64,000 nt of DNA from Methylosinus trichosporium OB3b (GCF_002752655.1 NZ_CP023737.1:3000001-3064000), one strand, 5' to 3'; positions 53,461-61,585 are shown, numbered from the stretch's first letter. The notes: generated from the sequence alone by a model not told the origin. Made by a program: numbers and translations.

Positions 53461-53490
53461 TTTATATGACATCGTACGGTGACATGTCAA
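53461..53490 (-). promoter_or_regulatory. hipBA promoter with TGTCA operator half-sites
   Basis: On the minus strand TTGACA (53490-53485), 18 bases, then TATAAA (53466-53461). The spacer contains TGTCACCGTACGATGTCA, and the -35 is part of TGACATGTCA, giving three TGTCA half-sites where HipB is expected to bind and repress. Confidence 0.6.
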
Positions 53491-53833
53491 TATGTAAATG
53501 ATCGGTGACATGGCGTATGTCTATCGTCGAAAGTCCGAGGCCCCGTCGACTGCGGAACTGTGCAGCTTCCTGCCCCCGATTTGGACAAGTCCTGCCGTGA
53601 CTGCTTAAATTTTACCTCCGACGAGAAAGAACGTGACAGTGGCCGTTGGATCGTCGGCCTGCGGAATGAATTGCGGGTGCCAGAAGTCCGCGACTTTCGC
53701 CCGTGCAATCGTCGCGCAGAGTTCGCCCGTCCTTGAGGGTGTCGGCGAATTCAAAACCGGCTCTTCTGGCGCGTCATCCGTCATGAGTGTCTTCCAGAGG
53801 CACCGCGAGCCGAAAACCCGTCATCCGGCCTTG
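53491..53833. other. Gap without a supported gene
   Basis: About 340 bases between the hipBA promoter and the end of immA. Open frames here on both strands have no recognisable content. Confidence 0.4.
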
Positions 53834-54745
53834 CTAGAAAATGATCACGCTGCGGGTGAGCGCTTTGATTGGATAAACGAGAATGAGGACGTTGAACGTG
53901 GTGTCGAACGCTTCGGCCACGCATTCATGTGCTTGGCCGTTGCGATCGGTGATCGAAACGGTGGTCGGGCGCGTCATTTTCCGCCCGATGGGAAGGACGC
54001 GCCCAAGCGAATGATCAAGGGTAATCACCTGTTCGCTCGGCCTGCCGAACTGCTCAAGGAAGGAAGGTGAGGCCTCGATGCGTCGCACCTCTGCACGGGT
54101 TCCTGCGCCATCGCAATAGGTGATCGGCTCAAGGACATAGACGACGCACGCCCGTGAATGGGTACGAGCGAACTCGCGGCATGACGCGTAGACGGAGGCG
54201 CCGAATTTTTTTGCAAGCTTTATCGGGGTTCTGATCTCCAGCTTGCAATCCGCGGCGAGTGCGGCGTAGCCATCGCCTTGAAACAGGACGAAGCGCGCAA
54301 AGTTGTTGGCTTCGCGCTCGAACAGATCGGAGGTTTCGGGGTCGAGCGTCTTCTCGCAATCTTGGAATAAGCGAAACAGCTTGCGGTGGGTCGGCAACTC
54401 ATGGTGGCCAGCCTCATGCAGCTTGAGAAAATTTTGTTTCGAGGCGCTGACCGTATCGTCGATATGGATCAGGTCTTCGCCAGCGTCGTAGATGCCGAAG
54501 ACTTTCGAGATCGCCGATTTGAGTGCGTTTGCTGCCGCCTCGGCCTTGCCGACGAGGTATTCCATGAGGCGAAGCGGATCGAATGCGCTTGCCGGGGCGA
54601 TGCGGAGATTGGCGGCTTCCAGGATGACGGCTGTCGGCGTTGGGTAGACCTCCCAGGCGGAGGCTCGGTCGAGGGCGCGCCGTGCAGCGACGTGCACGGC
54701 GCGCAACGCATCGGGATCAATGCTGCTGTCGTCAGCTTTGGCCAT
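53834..54745 (-). CDS. ImmA/IrrE-family metallopeptidase
   Basis: 303 residues from ATG 54745. The zinc peptidase motif is in FLKLHEAGHHELPTH (HExxH form HEAGH), with a downstream Glu in SDLFEREANNFARFVLF, as in ImmA and IrrE. The C-terminal third is unassigned. ImmA-type peptidases cleave a partner XRE repressor to switch on mobile elements or defence genes. The gene overlaps the XRE gene upstream by 14 bases, forming one operon divergent from the ubiquitin-like operon. Confidence 0.87.
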   Translation of the reverse strand: MAKADDSSIDPDALRAVHVAARRALDRASAWEVYPTPTAVILEAANLRIAPASAFDPLRLMEYLVGKAEAAANALKSAISKVFGIYDAGEDLIHIDDTVSASKQNFLKLHEAGHHELPTHRKLFRLFQDCEKTLDPETSDLFEREANNFARFVLFQGDGYAALAADCKLEIRTPIKLAKKFGASVYASCREFARTHSRACVVYVLEPITYCDGAGTRAEVRRIEASPSFLEQFGRPSEQVITLDHSLGRVLPIGRKMTRPTTVSITDRNGQAHECVAEAFDTTFNVLILVYPIKALTRSVIIF

Positions 54746-55139
54746 CCGGCTTTTTCCTGCTGCGCAGATAGCCGAGGAACTGATGAAGCTGCGCCTCTTC
54801 TTCAGACGTGAGGTTGTGGCCAGCGAAGGTCGCGACGCGGCCATGGCGTTGGTCGCTGCCCCGCGATCGTGTCGGCACGACGAAGCCGGCGCGCTCCATT
54901 AGCTCTTCGTAAGGAACGGCGTAAAGTTCGGCGAGCGCATTAAGAATGTTCGGGTTTGGCTTCTTTATTTGATCATTCTCGATCTGGCTGAGGTAGGCGT
55001 TCGAGACAATCTTGCCGGTACGCTTTTCCACCTCACGCAGCGTGATCCCGCGGTCATTGCGGATGGAGGCGAGATACTGCCCCAGCGTGAGCTTGATCTC
55101 GGCCCCCACGCTCTTCTTGGCCATGGTTAGGGTTCCCAT
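54732..55139 (-). CDS. XRE-family transcriptional regulator paired with ImmA
   Basis: 135 residues. HTH_3 domain LGQYLASIRNDRGITLREVE, then AYLSQIENDQIKKPNPNILN and LAELYAVPYEELMERAG. The C-terminal tail (EEEAQLHQFLGYLRSRKK) is helical and could be the ImmA-cleaved or dimerisation segment. ATG 55139 or 55124 (MAKKSVG) could be used. Probable autorepressor and regulator of the divergent operon through the palindrome at 55188-55201. Confidence 0.87.
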   Translation of the reverse strand: MGTLTMAKKSVGAEIKLTLGQYLASIRNDRGITLREVEKRTGKIVSNAYLSQIENDQIKKPNPNILNALAELYAVPYEELMERAGFVVPTRSRGSDQRHGRVATFAGHNLTSEEEAQLHQFLGYLRSRKKPDGQS

Positions 55140-55162
55140 TTAGGTAATTGTTTCACCACGGC

Positions 55163-55237
55163 TAATTACGCCTTTCTGCTTGAAATGTCAAGCGCGCTTG
55201 ATATTTGCTTGACACTCTTAGCGTGCTGCCGTATCTT
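55163..55237. promoter_or_regulatory. Back-to-back promoters sharing a palindromic operator
   Basis: Plus strand: TTGACA (55209-55214), 17 bases, TATCTT (55232-55237), driving the ubiquitin-like operon. Minus strand: TTGACA (55191-55186), 17 bases, TAATTA (55168-55163), driving xre-immA. The perfect palindrome TCAAGCGCGCTTGA (55188-55201) overlaps the minus -35 and lies 7 bases from the plus -35, so one bound dimer could block both. Confidence 0.75.
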
Positions 55238-55286
55238 AGCATTGTGTCCGGCGCGGTGCCGGGGAAAGAAAAGGAATGAAAACGCC

Positions 55287-55997
55287 ATGGAAAATATGGT
55301 TTCAAGCGGCCAGAGCCGCAATGAAAAGGCAAATTGCCAAGTGTCGCGTCGCCCCGGCGCGGACGGCCTGTTCTTCACCGAAGTGAACGGCACAATCGTG
55401 AAGTTCTCGGTGCCGACCCCCAAGGGCGAGCGGGTCCTCGACAAAGCGGGGTGCATGCCGGCGGGAGATTACGTCCTCATCCAGCTCTTGCGCCATAGCA
55501 GCCAGTCGGTAGGTCTCGATGAGACGGTTGATCTAGCGGTGGAAGGCGCTGAAGAGTTCCGCGCCTTCAAAAGCGACCGCATCTTCCGCTTCACGCTCAA
55601 TGGCCATGGCTTCGAGTGGGGCGTGGCCAATATCCCGGAGCCCGAACTGCGCGCAGTTGCGCATGTGCCGGACGATGAGATCATCGTGCTGGAACGTGAA
55701 GGCCATGACGTGGACCTCGCGGCAGCGGATGTGCTCGATCTTGGCGGCGCCGGCACAGAGCACTTGCGGACTGAAAAGACTCTCGTGACAGTGTACTTCG
55801 AAAACGAGCTACGCGAGTTACCCCGCGGCGTCTACACCACGGAGCAGCTGAAAATCCGGTTCGGCGTCCAGGAGGGCTATATCCTCGAAGTCATTAACGA
55901 GGAAGGCAACCTTACGCCGCTGAAGCCGGATGAGAAGACCCGCCTCAAGAACGGCATGCGGTTCTTCGAGCAGGTCCCGTGCGGGGGCTCGTCATGA
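55287..55997 (+). CDS. Multi-ubiquitin-like domain protein (Bil/multiubiquitin family)
   Basis: 236 residues. Beta-grasp repeats are visible: residues ~25-105 (GLFFTEVNGTIVKFSVPTPK to VDLAVEGAEEFRAFKSD, multiubiquitin type), ~107-170 (RIFRFTLNGHGFEWGVANIP on) and ~172-230 (KTLVTVYFENELRELPRG to LKNGMRFFEQV). The end is PCGGSS: a Gly-Gly at 233-234 with two extra residues, as expected of a precursor that must be trimmed before activation. Proteins of this kind are encoded with E1, E2 and JAB partners; related Bil systems conjugate the modifier to phage proteins. ATG 55287 follows AAGGAATG; the stop overlaps the next gene. Confidence 0.82.
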   Translation: MENMVSSGQSRNEKANCQVSRRPGADGLFFTEVNGTIVKFSVPTPKGERVLDKAGCMPAGDYVLIQLLRHSSQSVGLDETVDLAVEGAEEFRAFKSDRIFRFTLNGHGFEWGVANIPEPELRAVAHVPDDEIIVLEREGHDVDLAAADVLDLGGAGTEHLRTEKTLVTVYFENELRELPRGVYTTEQLKIRFGVQEGYILEVINEEGNLTPLKPDEKTRLKNGMRFFEQVPCGGSS

Positions 55998-56329
55998 GCG
56001 ACAGCGCCAAGGAACTCGCGCAGCTAAAGGCGATGCATGGCAGTGCCGTCCTCCTTAAGGAGGGCGGCCAGCCGGTTGCGCTGTTGCCGACTTTCGGCTT
56101 TACCGCCGCCGGCGGGAAAGCCTTCCGCATGGACCTCTTGCTCGTGCCGTTCATGCACTCGGGCTACGTCACGCGGTTGTTCTTCGAGCGGCAGATCGCT
56201 GACCGGGGAAGCAACTGGACTCAGCATCGCCTGGTCGAGCGGAACTGGTGGGCACCGTCGTGGAACTATGTGCCGGCCTCGCTGCGATGGACACAGATGT
56301 TGCTGGCGCATTTGAGGGCTGTCGAATGA
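55994..56329 (+). CDS. Putative E2-like partner of the ubiquitin-like operon, no cysteine
   Basis: 111 residues, in the position where related operons encode an E2 (UBC-fold) conjugating enzyme. The pattern MDLLLVPFMHSGYVTRLFFE, NWTQHRLVERNWWAPSWNYV and a final LRWTQMLLAHLRAVE helix is compatible with a compact E2-like core with a conserved W-x2-SW element. The whole protein contains no cysteine at all, so it cannot form the E2 thioester. Either this is a pseudo-E2/adaptor or a different partner fold. It overlaps both neighbours by ATGA, so it is translated with them. Confidence 0.55.
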   Translation: MSDSAKELAQLKAMHGSAVLLKEGGQPVALLPTFGFTAAGGKAFRMDLLLVPFMHSGYVTRLFFERQIADRGSNWTQHRLVERNWWAPSWNYVPASLRWTQMLLAHLRAVE

Positions 56330-56829
56330 ATATCCGTTTCAAGATTACGCGTGCGCTGCTCGCAACCATCCGTATCGATCTTCAGCGCCCGCATCCCTTT
56401 GCCCACGAGCGTGTCGGCTTCATCGCGGCGGGCATGGCGGCAGCGCATGATGAGCTACTCATTTTGGCGCGCGCCTATCAGCCAGTGCGCGATGACGAAT
56501 ACCTCCGTGATTCGAGCGTCGGCGCCATGATGAGTGCCGAGGCCATCCGGCGCGCCCGGCAGTGGGCAATGAATGACCGCGCCGCGATATTTCATGTCCA
56601 TACGCACGGCGGGCTCGGCGTTCCCGGTTTTAGTGGTACGGATATCCGGGAGAATGCGAAGTTTATTCCGAATTTCGTTTCCGTCGCGCCGCACAGCGCG
56701 CATGGCGCCATCGTGCTGAGTGATACCGCCGCCTTTGGTCAAGTATGGTTGGATCGGAAATCGCCCCAGCCCTTCATCACCGTCTTCTCCGAAGTCGGCA
56801 CGCCTATTCGCACCTGGAGAGCCGCATGA
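56326..56829 (+). CDS. JAMM/JAB-domain isopeptidase (deubiquitinase-like)
   Basis: 167 residues. The JAMM metalloprotease motif is complete: Glu in AHERVGFIAAG, then IFHVHTHGGLGVPGFSGTD, with His92, His94, Ser103 and Asp106 as H-x-H-x8-S-x2-D. Such prokaryotic JAB enzymes remove or mature ubiquitin-like modifiers; here the natural substrate is the upstream protein, whose GGSS end needs trimming. Overlaps its neighbours by 4 bases on both sides. Confidence 0.85.
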   Translation: MNIRFKITRALLATIRIDLQRPHPFAHERVGFIAAGMAAAHDELLILARAYQPVRDDEYLRDSSVGAMMSAEAIRRARQWAMNDRAAIFHVHTHGGLGVPGFSGTDIRENAKFIPNFVSVAPHSAHGAIVLSDTAAFGQVWLDRKSPQPFITVFSEVGTPIRTWRAA

Positions 56830-57731
56830 GCCGCCTTGACCGGCAAAGCTTCCTTGGCCCGCAAAGCGACGCCATCCTCGAAGCATCCACCATCGGCATT
56901 GTGGGTTTGGGCGGCGGTGGCTCACACGTCGGCCAGCAAGCCGCGCATATGGGCATCGGCGGTTTCGTTATCGCCGATCCGGACCTCATCGAAGACACCA
57001 ATACCAACCGCCTGATCGGCGGCACCTTGGCCGATGTGGCGACGGACGTGCCGAAGGTCGCGATTGCCGAGCGCTTGATCCGCGGCTTGCAGCCCGCGGC
57101 GCGGATCGTGTCGGTGCAGGCGGACTGGCGCGCCGCTGTTGATGACCTGAAGCTTTGCGACGTCATCGTTGGCGCGGTGGACAGCTTTAAGGAGCGTGAA
57201 CAACTGGAGCGATTTGCACGCCGACACCTTATTCCGTACATCGATATCGGCATGGATGTGCACGAGCTTGGCGGAAAGGGATTTCTCGTGAGTGGGCAGG
57301 TAATCCTGTCGATGCCCGGCGCGCCCTGCATGCGCTGTTGTGGCTTCATCACAGATGAGAGGCTGGCGCAGGAGGCCAAGCTCTATGGCGCGGCCGGCTC
57401 GCGACCGCAGGTCGTGTGGTCGAACGGCGTGCTGGCGTCAACCGCGGTCGGATTGCTCACGCAGTTACTGACCGCTTGGTACCCGAATCCGCCGAGCTTC
57501 GTTTTTCTCGATTATGACGGCAATCGCGGAACCATTAATCGCAACCAGCGCATGGATCACTTGAAGAATCATGTGTGCTCGCACCATCCACCCGATGAGA
57601 CGGGCGACCCCATGTTCGATATCCGCACGCAGGCGTTGCGGCCACGGCCGAAACCTGCGCCAACCAGCGCCGCGCCACCGGTCTCATGGTGGCGAAGGAT
57701 GTGGAATCGCTTGCGCCGGCGCGCCGGATGA
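56826..57731 (+). CDS. ThiF/E1-like activating enzyme
   Basis: 301 residues. Rossmann ATP-binding motif IVGLGGGGSHVGQQAAHMG (27-33 is the Gly-rich loop), ADPDLIEDTNTNRL with Asp and Asn/Arg adenylation residues, Lys77 in VPKVAIAERL, and VGAVDSFKEREQLE. Cys168, Cys171 and Cys251 with adjacent His253/254 (PCMRCC and VCSHHP) could bind zinc or, for Cys172, carry the thioester. Adenylates the C-terminal Gly of the modifier. A basic Trp/Arg-rich tail ends the protein. Last gene of the four-gene overlapping set. Confidence 0.87.
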   Translation: MSRLDRQSFLGPQSDAILEASTIGIVGLGGGGSHVGQQAAHMGIGGFVIADPDLIEDTNTNRLIGGTLADVATDVPKVAIAERLIRGLQPAARIVSVQADWRAAVDDLKLCDVIVGAVDSFKEREQLERFARRHLIPYIDIGMDVHELGGKGFLVSGQVILSMPGAPCMRCCGFITDERLAQEAKLYGAAGSRPQVVWSNGVLASTAVGLLTQLLTAWYPNPPSFVFLDYDGNRGTINRNQRMDHLKNHVCSHHPPDETGDPMFDIRTQALRPRPKPAPTSAAPPVSWWRRMWNRLRRRAG

Positions 57732-57813
57732 AAGCCGGCGCCAATTTCGTCCGGTTATAACTAGCTGGAGTTAAGTGAGTTATCTATTTTATGGGCGACT
57801 TATGAATCAATGT

Positions 57814-57842
57814 TTGAAAACTCGTCCACCGGTCTCTAACAT
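57814..57842 (+). promoter_or_regulatory. Putative separate promoter of the AAA-subtilase pair
   Basis: TTGAAA (57814-57819), 17 bases, TAACAT (57837-57842), in a 144-base AT-richer gap after the E1 gene. Together with GGAAGG (57867-57872) just before ATG 57876, this suggests that the next two genes form their own unit, though read-through from the ubiquitin-like operon is possible since no terminator is seen. Confidence 0.45.
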
Positions 57843-57875
57843 GCCGTATCCCATAGTTTGAGACCCGGAAGGCCG

Positions 57876-59012
57876 ATGACCCAAGAGAATAAGAAGATGG
57901 ATATTGAAAGCGACTTTCTGCAGCTGGCCCGCATCGCGCTGTCCGGGCGGCCGCAGGATGTCCATGTCATCTTGCGCCGGGTCGTCAAGCGGTATCATCT
58001 CCTTATGCCCGCGCTTGCGGAAGCATTGACGACACTTCTGCACGAGTCGCCCTCGCAGGCCTCGCCGTTGCGCCGACAGGCCGAGATCCCCCTCCCGGTT
58101 GATCTCGATTCGCGGCTTCACCTCATGCGCGTCGAGGCCGACCCCGTGCTCGACCACGAGCCGGTCTTCGCCCCGAGCCTAGAAGTATCGCTCCGCCAGT
58201 TGATCGAGGAGCGGAAAAATCCGCAGGCGCTCGCGCGAGCGGGCCTTGATCCGACGCGGGCGGCGCTGTTCCTCGGTCCCCCCGGCGTCGGCAAGACTAT
58301 GGCGGCGCGATGGGTCGCACGCGAACTCAAGCGCCCGCTGCTCATCCTCGATCTCGCGGCGGTGATGAGCAGCCTCTTGGGGCGGACGGGCATCAACCTG
58401 CGGCACGTCCTTGAATATGCCAAGACAATCGACTGCGTGCTGCTTCTCGATGAGCTGGATACGATTGCCAAGCGGCGTGACGACCATGGCGAGATCGGCG
58501 AGCTCAAGCGGCTTGTCACGGTGCTCATCCAGCAAATAGATGATTGGCCGTCGTCAAGTGTATTGCTGGCGGCGACGAATCACCCCGATTTGCTCGATCC
58601 CGCGATCTGGCGTCGCTTCGAACTGCATGTGGAGTTTCCGCTTCCCGACCAGGAGGCGATCGTACGCTTCGTCGAAAGCTCCTTGCATCCGTATTTCGCG
58701 GCCGCCGGGGAGTGGAGTAGTCTGCTCGCGGTGGCGTTCGACGGTTGTTCGTTCAGCGACATTGAGCGCGGTCTTTCGGCAGCACGGCGCAGCGCGGCGC
58801 TCGGGGGTATGCCGTTGGAAGAGAGTCTTGCGGGCCTCGTGACGGGCAAATCCATTGCGCGAAGCAAGCGGATCAATCTGGCCACGGCGCTCGTCGATCA
58901 GGGGCTGCTTTCGCAGCGCCGGGCCCGCGAACTCACCGGCGTCGCGCGGGATACGATCCGGAGCCGGACTGCCGCCTCGAAGACGAAGGCAAAACCGAAA
59001 GAAGGAAGCTAG
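57876..59012 (+). CDS. ietA: AAA+ ATPase of an IetAS-like defence pair
   Basis: 378 residues. The N-terminal ~100 residues are helical. The AAA+ module has Walker A LFLGPPGVGKTMAA (134-141), Walker B CVLLLDELDTIAKR (188-195), a sensor-1 region LLAATNHPDLLD and arginines in AIWRRFELHVEF. A basic, helix-turn-helix-like tail follows. AAA ATPases of this type paired with a subtilisin-like protease form the IetAS anti-phage system. The protease gene starts 3 bases after this stop. The ATG at 57876 has a good ribosome-binding site; 57897 is an alternative. Confidence 0.78.
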   Translation: MTQENKKMDIESDFLQLARIALSGRPQDVHVILRRVVKRYHLLMPALAEALTTLLHESPSQASPLRRQAEIPLPVDLDSRLHLMRVEADPVLDHEPVFAPSLEVSLRQLIEERKNPQALARAGLDPTRAALFLGPPGVGKTMAARWVARELKRPLLILDLAAVMSSLLGRTGINLRHVLEYAKTIDCVLLLDELDTIAKRRDDHGEIGELKRLVTVLIQQIDDWPSSSVLLAATNHPDLLDPAIWRRFELHVEFPLPDQEAIVRFVESSLHPYFAAAGEWSSLLAVAFDGCSFSDIERGLSAARRSAALGGMPLEESLAGLVTGKSIARSKRINLATALVDQGLLSQRRARELTGVARDTIRSRTAASKTKAKPKEGS

Positions 59013-59015
59013 GCG

Positions 59016-61232
59016 ATGGCGAAGCGGAACTTCCTGCTCGGCAAGGGCGAACGCCTCGTTGAAGACGTCGCGGGCGTGCGCGGCGGCGCGCCCAAAAGCC
59101 ACCCCTACACTTTCGCGGAAGCCAAAGACCGAATTGTGCCGATGCTAGCCCGCGTCGTGCGCGGGATTGATCACCTGCCGCCGGAAGCCTGCCCGAATGA
59201 TGCCGCCGTCGCGGCGGTAACGCTCAACCCGGAATACATCGCCAAATCCTACTTCCCTGAAAAACTCCTTGAGGCGGTCGGGCTGGAGCCGGTCGGAAGC
59301 CGGCCTCGCCGCATCACGCCGGAGAAGCGATCGAAAGGCCGCGAACCCGAGGAGGCGATCACGACGGAATTGTTCGTCATGGGGCCACGGTCTGCGTTTC
59401 GCGCCTGGCGCTCGCAGCTGGTCAACTTCGCCGAGGACGCTGTTGGCGCCAAAGACTTGCCGTCCATTGAGCAGATATCAGCGCCGACGGCGCGCGATAA
59501 GGTCAAGGGCCGCGTGCCAAAAACAGGGAAGGTTGTCTTCGAGGTTGTCCTGCACAGCAGCGGCGGCGTGAAGGGTGTCGTCACGCAATTTCAGGAATAT
59601 CTGAAAAAGATTGGGCTCGAGCAGCCGCTCGGCCGCCGCTTCGATGCCGGTGGCCTATCCTTCGTTGAGCTTGAAGCGCCTGTGGAGGCGGTCGAGCGTA
59701 TCGCGACCTTCACGCCCGTCCGCGCCGTGCGGCAGATGCCGATGCTGCGTATCCTGCGCCCGAGCTTTCGTTCATCGCGTGTTCCGATGGAGACGATTGA
59801 GCTTTCGACGAAAGGTCCCGTTGATCCAAGCATCCGCGTCGCCATTTTCGACGGTGGTCTTCCCAAGGGCCATCCGGTGACGAAGTGGGCGAAGCCGATT
59901 GATCCACCTGGTATTGGGGCTGCATGGGACGAATTTCAAAAGCACGGCGTCGGCGTGACCTCGGCGTTTCTCTTCGGACACATTGATCCATCTAAGCCGC
60001 TCGGCCGTCCCTATGCGCCGGTGGATCATTACCGCGTTCTCGACACGATGCCGGGCCAGGATCCGCACGAGCTCTATGAAGTCCTTGGCCGCATCGACAG
60101 CGTACTGGTGAATAAGAAGTATGATTTCATCAACCTCAGCATCGGCCCATATCCCCCCGTCGAGGACGACGACGTTCACGCTTGGACGGCAGTGCTGGAT
60201 GATCGCCTGTCGCACGGCGACACGCTTGCGACCATCGCCGTCGGCAATAACGGAAGCCGCCCAGCGAAGGACGGACTCAATCGCATCCAGGTTCCTTCCG
60301 ATTGCGTCAACGCGCTCGCGGTCGGTGCCTGCGACAATTACGAGACGCCGTGGCAGCGTTGCGTCTACAGCTCCGTTGGCCCGGGCCGCAGTCCCGGTGT
60401 TGTCAAGCCTGACTTCGTGGAGTTCGGCGGAAATCTTCAACGTCCCTTCATCGTCGTGCATGACGGCAGAGAGCTGGCGCTGGAAGCAACCGAGGGCACG
60501 TCTTTTTCCGCGCCGTCGGTGATGCGACTTGGCGCGGGCGTGCGGGCGCATTTCGGCACGAACCTCGGTATCCTTGCCATTCGCGCGCTGCTGGTTCACA
60601 CGACAGAGCCGTCGGACTTTCCCTGCGAAGACGTTGGCCGTGGCCGCGTCGCCCGTTCTCTGGACGAGATTGTTCTCTGTGACGACGACACGGTGCGCGT
60701 CGTCTATCAAGGCATCATTGCGCCCGCGCGCTACATCCGTGCGCCAATCCCGGTGCCGTCCGGCACCATTCCAGGCAAGGTCACGATCACCGCAACGCTC
60801 TGCTACCCGACCGGGGTCGATCCGCATCATCCGGGGAACTACACGCGCGCCGGCCTTGAGCCGACCTTCAGGCCCCATGACCAGAAGCGCAAGGACCCCA
60901 AGCAGGCGCATCCGGATAGCAAAGGCTTTTTCGGCAAGACGCAAAGCGGGCTGATGGAGGACGAGCTGCGGCGCGACGCGTGGAAATGGGAAAACTGCCT
61001 TCACACCAGCGTGACCTTCATGGGCAAGACCCTGCGGAACCCGGTACTCGACATACATTATAACGCCCGTCAGGCAGGCCGTGACTTTGCGCCCAAGGAA
61101 GCCTTGCCTTACGCGCTGGTCGTGAGTGTTCATGCCAAACATCTCGGCGATCTTTACGATAGAGTCGTCCGCAAATACGCCAAGCAACTGGAAGCTCTGC
61201 GACCGGTCGTGGAGATTCCGGTCAACACATGA
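59016..61232 (+). CDS. ietS: Subtilisin-like serine protease (S8) of an IetAS-like defence pair
   Basis: 738 residues without signal peptide, so it acts in the cytosol. About 270 N-terminal residues of unassigned sequence precede the S8 catalytic domain: Asp279 in VAIFDGGLP, His310 in KHGVGVTSAF, oxyanion Asn411/412 in AVGNNGSRP, and Ser496 in EGTSFSAPSV. A C-terminal beta-rich region (about 560-738) follows. The cytosolic location, the AAA partner and the lack of a propeptide pattern match IetS. Activity would need tight control. Confidence 0.8.
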   Translation: MAKRNFLLGKGERLVEDVAGVRGGAPKSHPYTFAEAKDRIVPMLARVVRGIDHLPPEACPNDAAVAAVTLNPEYIAKSYFPEKLLEAVGLEPVGSRPRRITPEKRSKGREPEEAITTELFVMGPRSAFRAWRSQLVNFAEDAVGAKDLPSIEQISAPTARDKVKGRVPKTGKVVFEVVLHSSGGVKGVVTQFQEYLKKIGLEQPLGRRFDAGGLSFVELEAPVEAVERIATFTPVRAVRQMPMLRILRPSFRSSRVPMETIELSTKGPVDPSIRVAIFDGGLPKGHPVTKWAKPIDPPGIGAAWDEFQKHGVGVTSAFLFGHIDPSKPLGRPYAPVDHYRVLDTMPGQDPHELYEVLGRIDSVLVNKKYDFINLSIGPYPPVEDDDVHAWTAVLDDRLSHGDTLATIAVGNNGSRPAKDGLNRIQVPSDCVNALAVGACDNYETPWQRCVYSSVGPGRSPGVVKPDFVEFGGNLQRPFIVVHDGRELALEATEGTSFSAPSVMRLGAGVRAHFGTNLGILAIRALLVHTTEPSDFPCEDVGRGRVARSLDEIVLCDDDTVRVVYQGIIAPARYIRAPIPVPSGTIPGKVTITATLCYPTGVDPHHPGNYTRAGLEPTFRPHDQKRKDPKQAHPDSKGFFGKTQSGLMEDELRRDAWKWENCLHTSVTFMGKTLRNPVLDIHYNARQAGRDFAPKEALPYALVVSVHAKHLGDLYDRVVRKYAKQLEALRPVVEIPVNT

Positions 61233-61428
61233 GCCGCGCCGGGCACTGTGCCCGCAGCTGCCGAAGTCGTCGGCGCGCGGCTTGTTGAAGCGTGGGTGAA
61301 GCGACAAGCGTCCGACGTTTGCCGACGTATGGCGTCGTCGACTGAAGAGTTAGAGGAGGAAGGGGCCACGATGACAGGGTTGAAGGTCGAGAGAGAGTCT
61401 TTCGGCTGGCCCGTCATGGAGACCTCTT

Positions 61429-61585
61429 ATGACAACTGCCCAAGCAAAAATCGTCCTGAACCAGTCGCAGGATATCCCCTTCAACAAGCTGACCCTCTCG
61501 CAGGCCAATGTGCGGAAGGTGAAGGCCGGCGTCTCAGTCGAGGAGCTGGCCGAGGATATTTCACGTCGCGGGCTTCTGCAGAGCC
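61429..61585 (+). pseudogene. parB-like gene fragment cut by IS66
   Basis: 52 codons starting MTTAQAKIVLNQSQDIPFNK, then LTLSQANVRKVKAGVSVEEL and AEDISRRGLLQS, closely related to the start of the ParB at 44884-47013. Its upstream DNA is also similar (GGTCGAGAGAGAGTCTTTCGG). The frame is interrupted at 61586 by the end of an IS66 element; the rest of the gene is not in the window. Confidence 0.88.

Noticed and set aside
54025..54811. Short frames on both strands overlapping immA
   Set aside because: Shadows of immA; no independent codon bias.
57733..57875. Terminator between the E1 gene and the AAA ATPase gene
   Set aside because: No GC-rich hairpin followed by a T-run was found; only short AT-rich repeats, so transcriptional separation is based on the promoter match alone.
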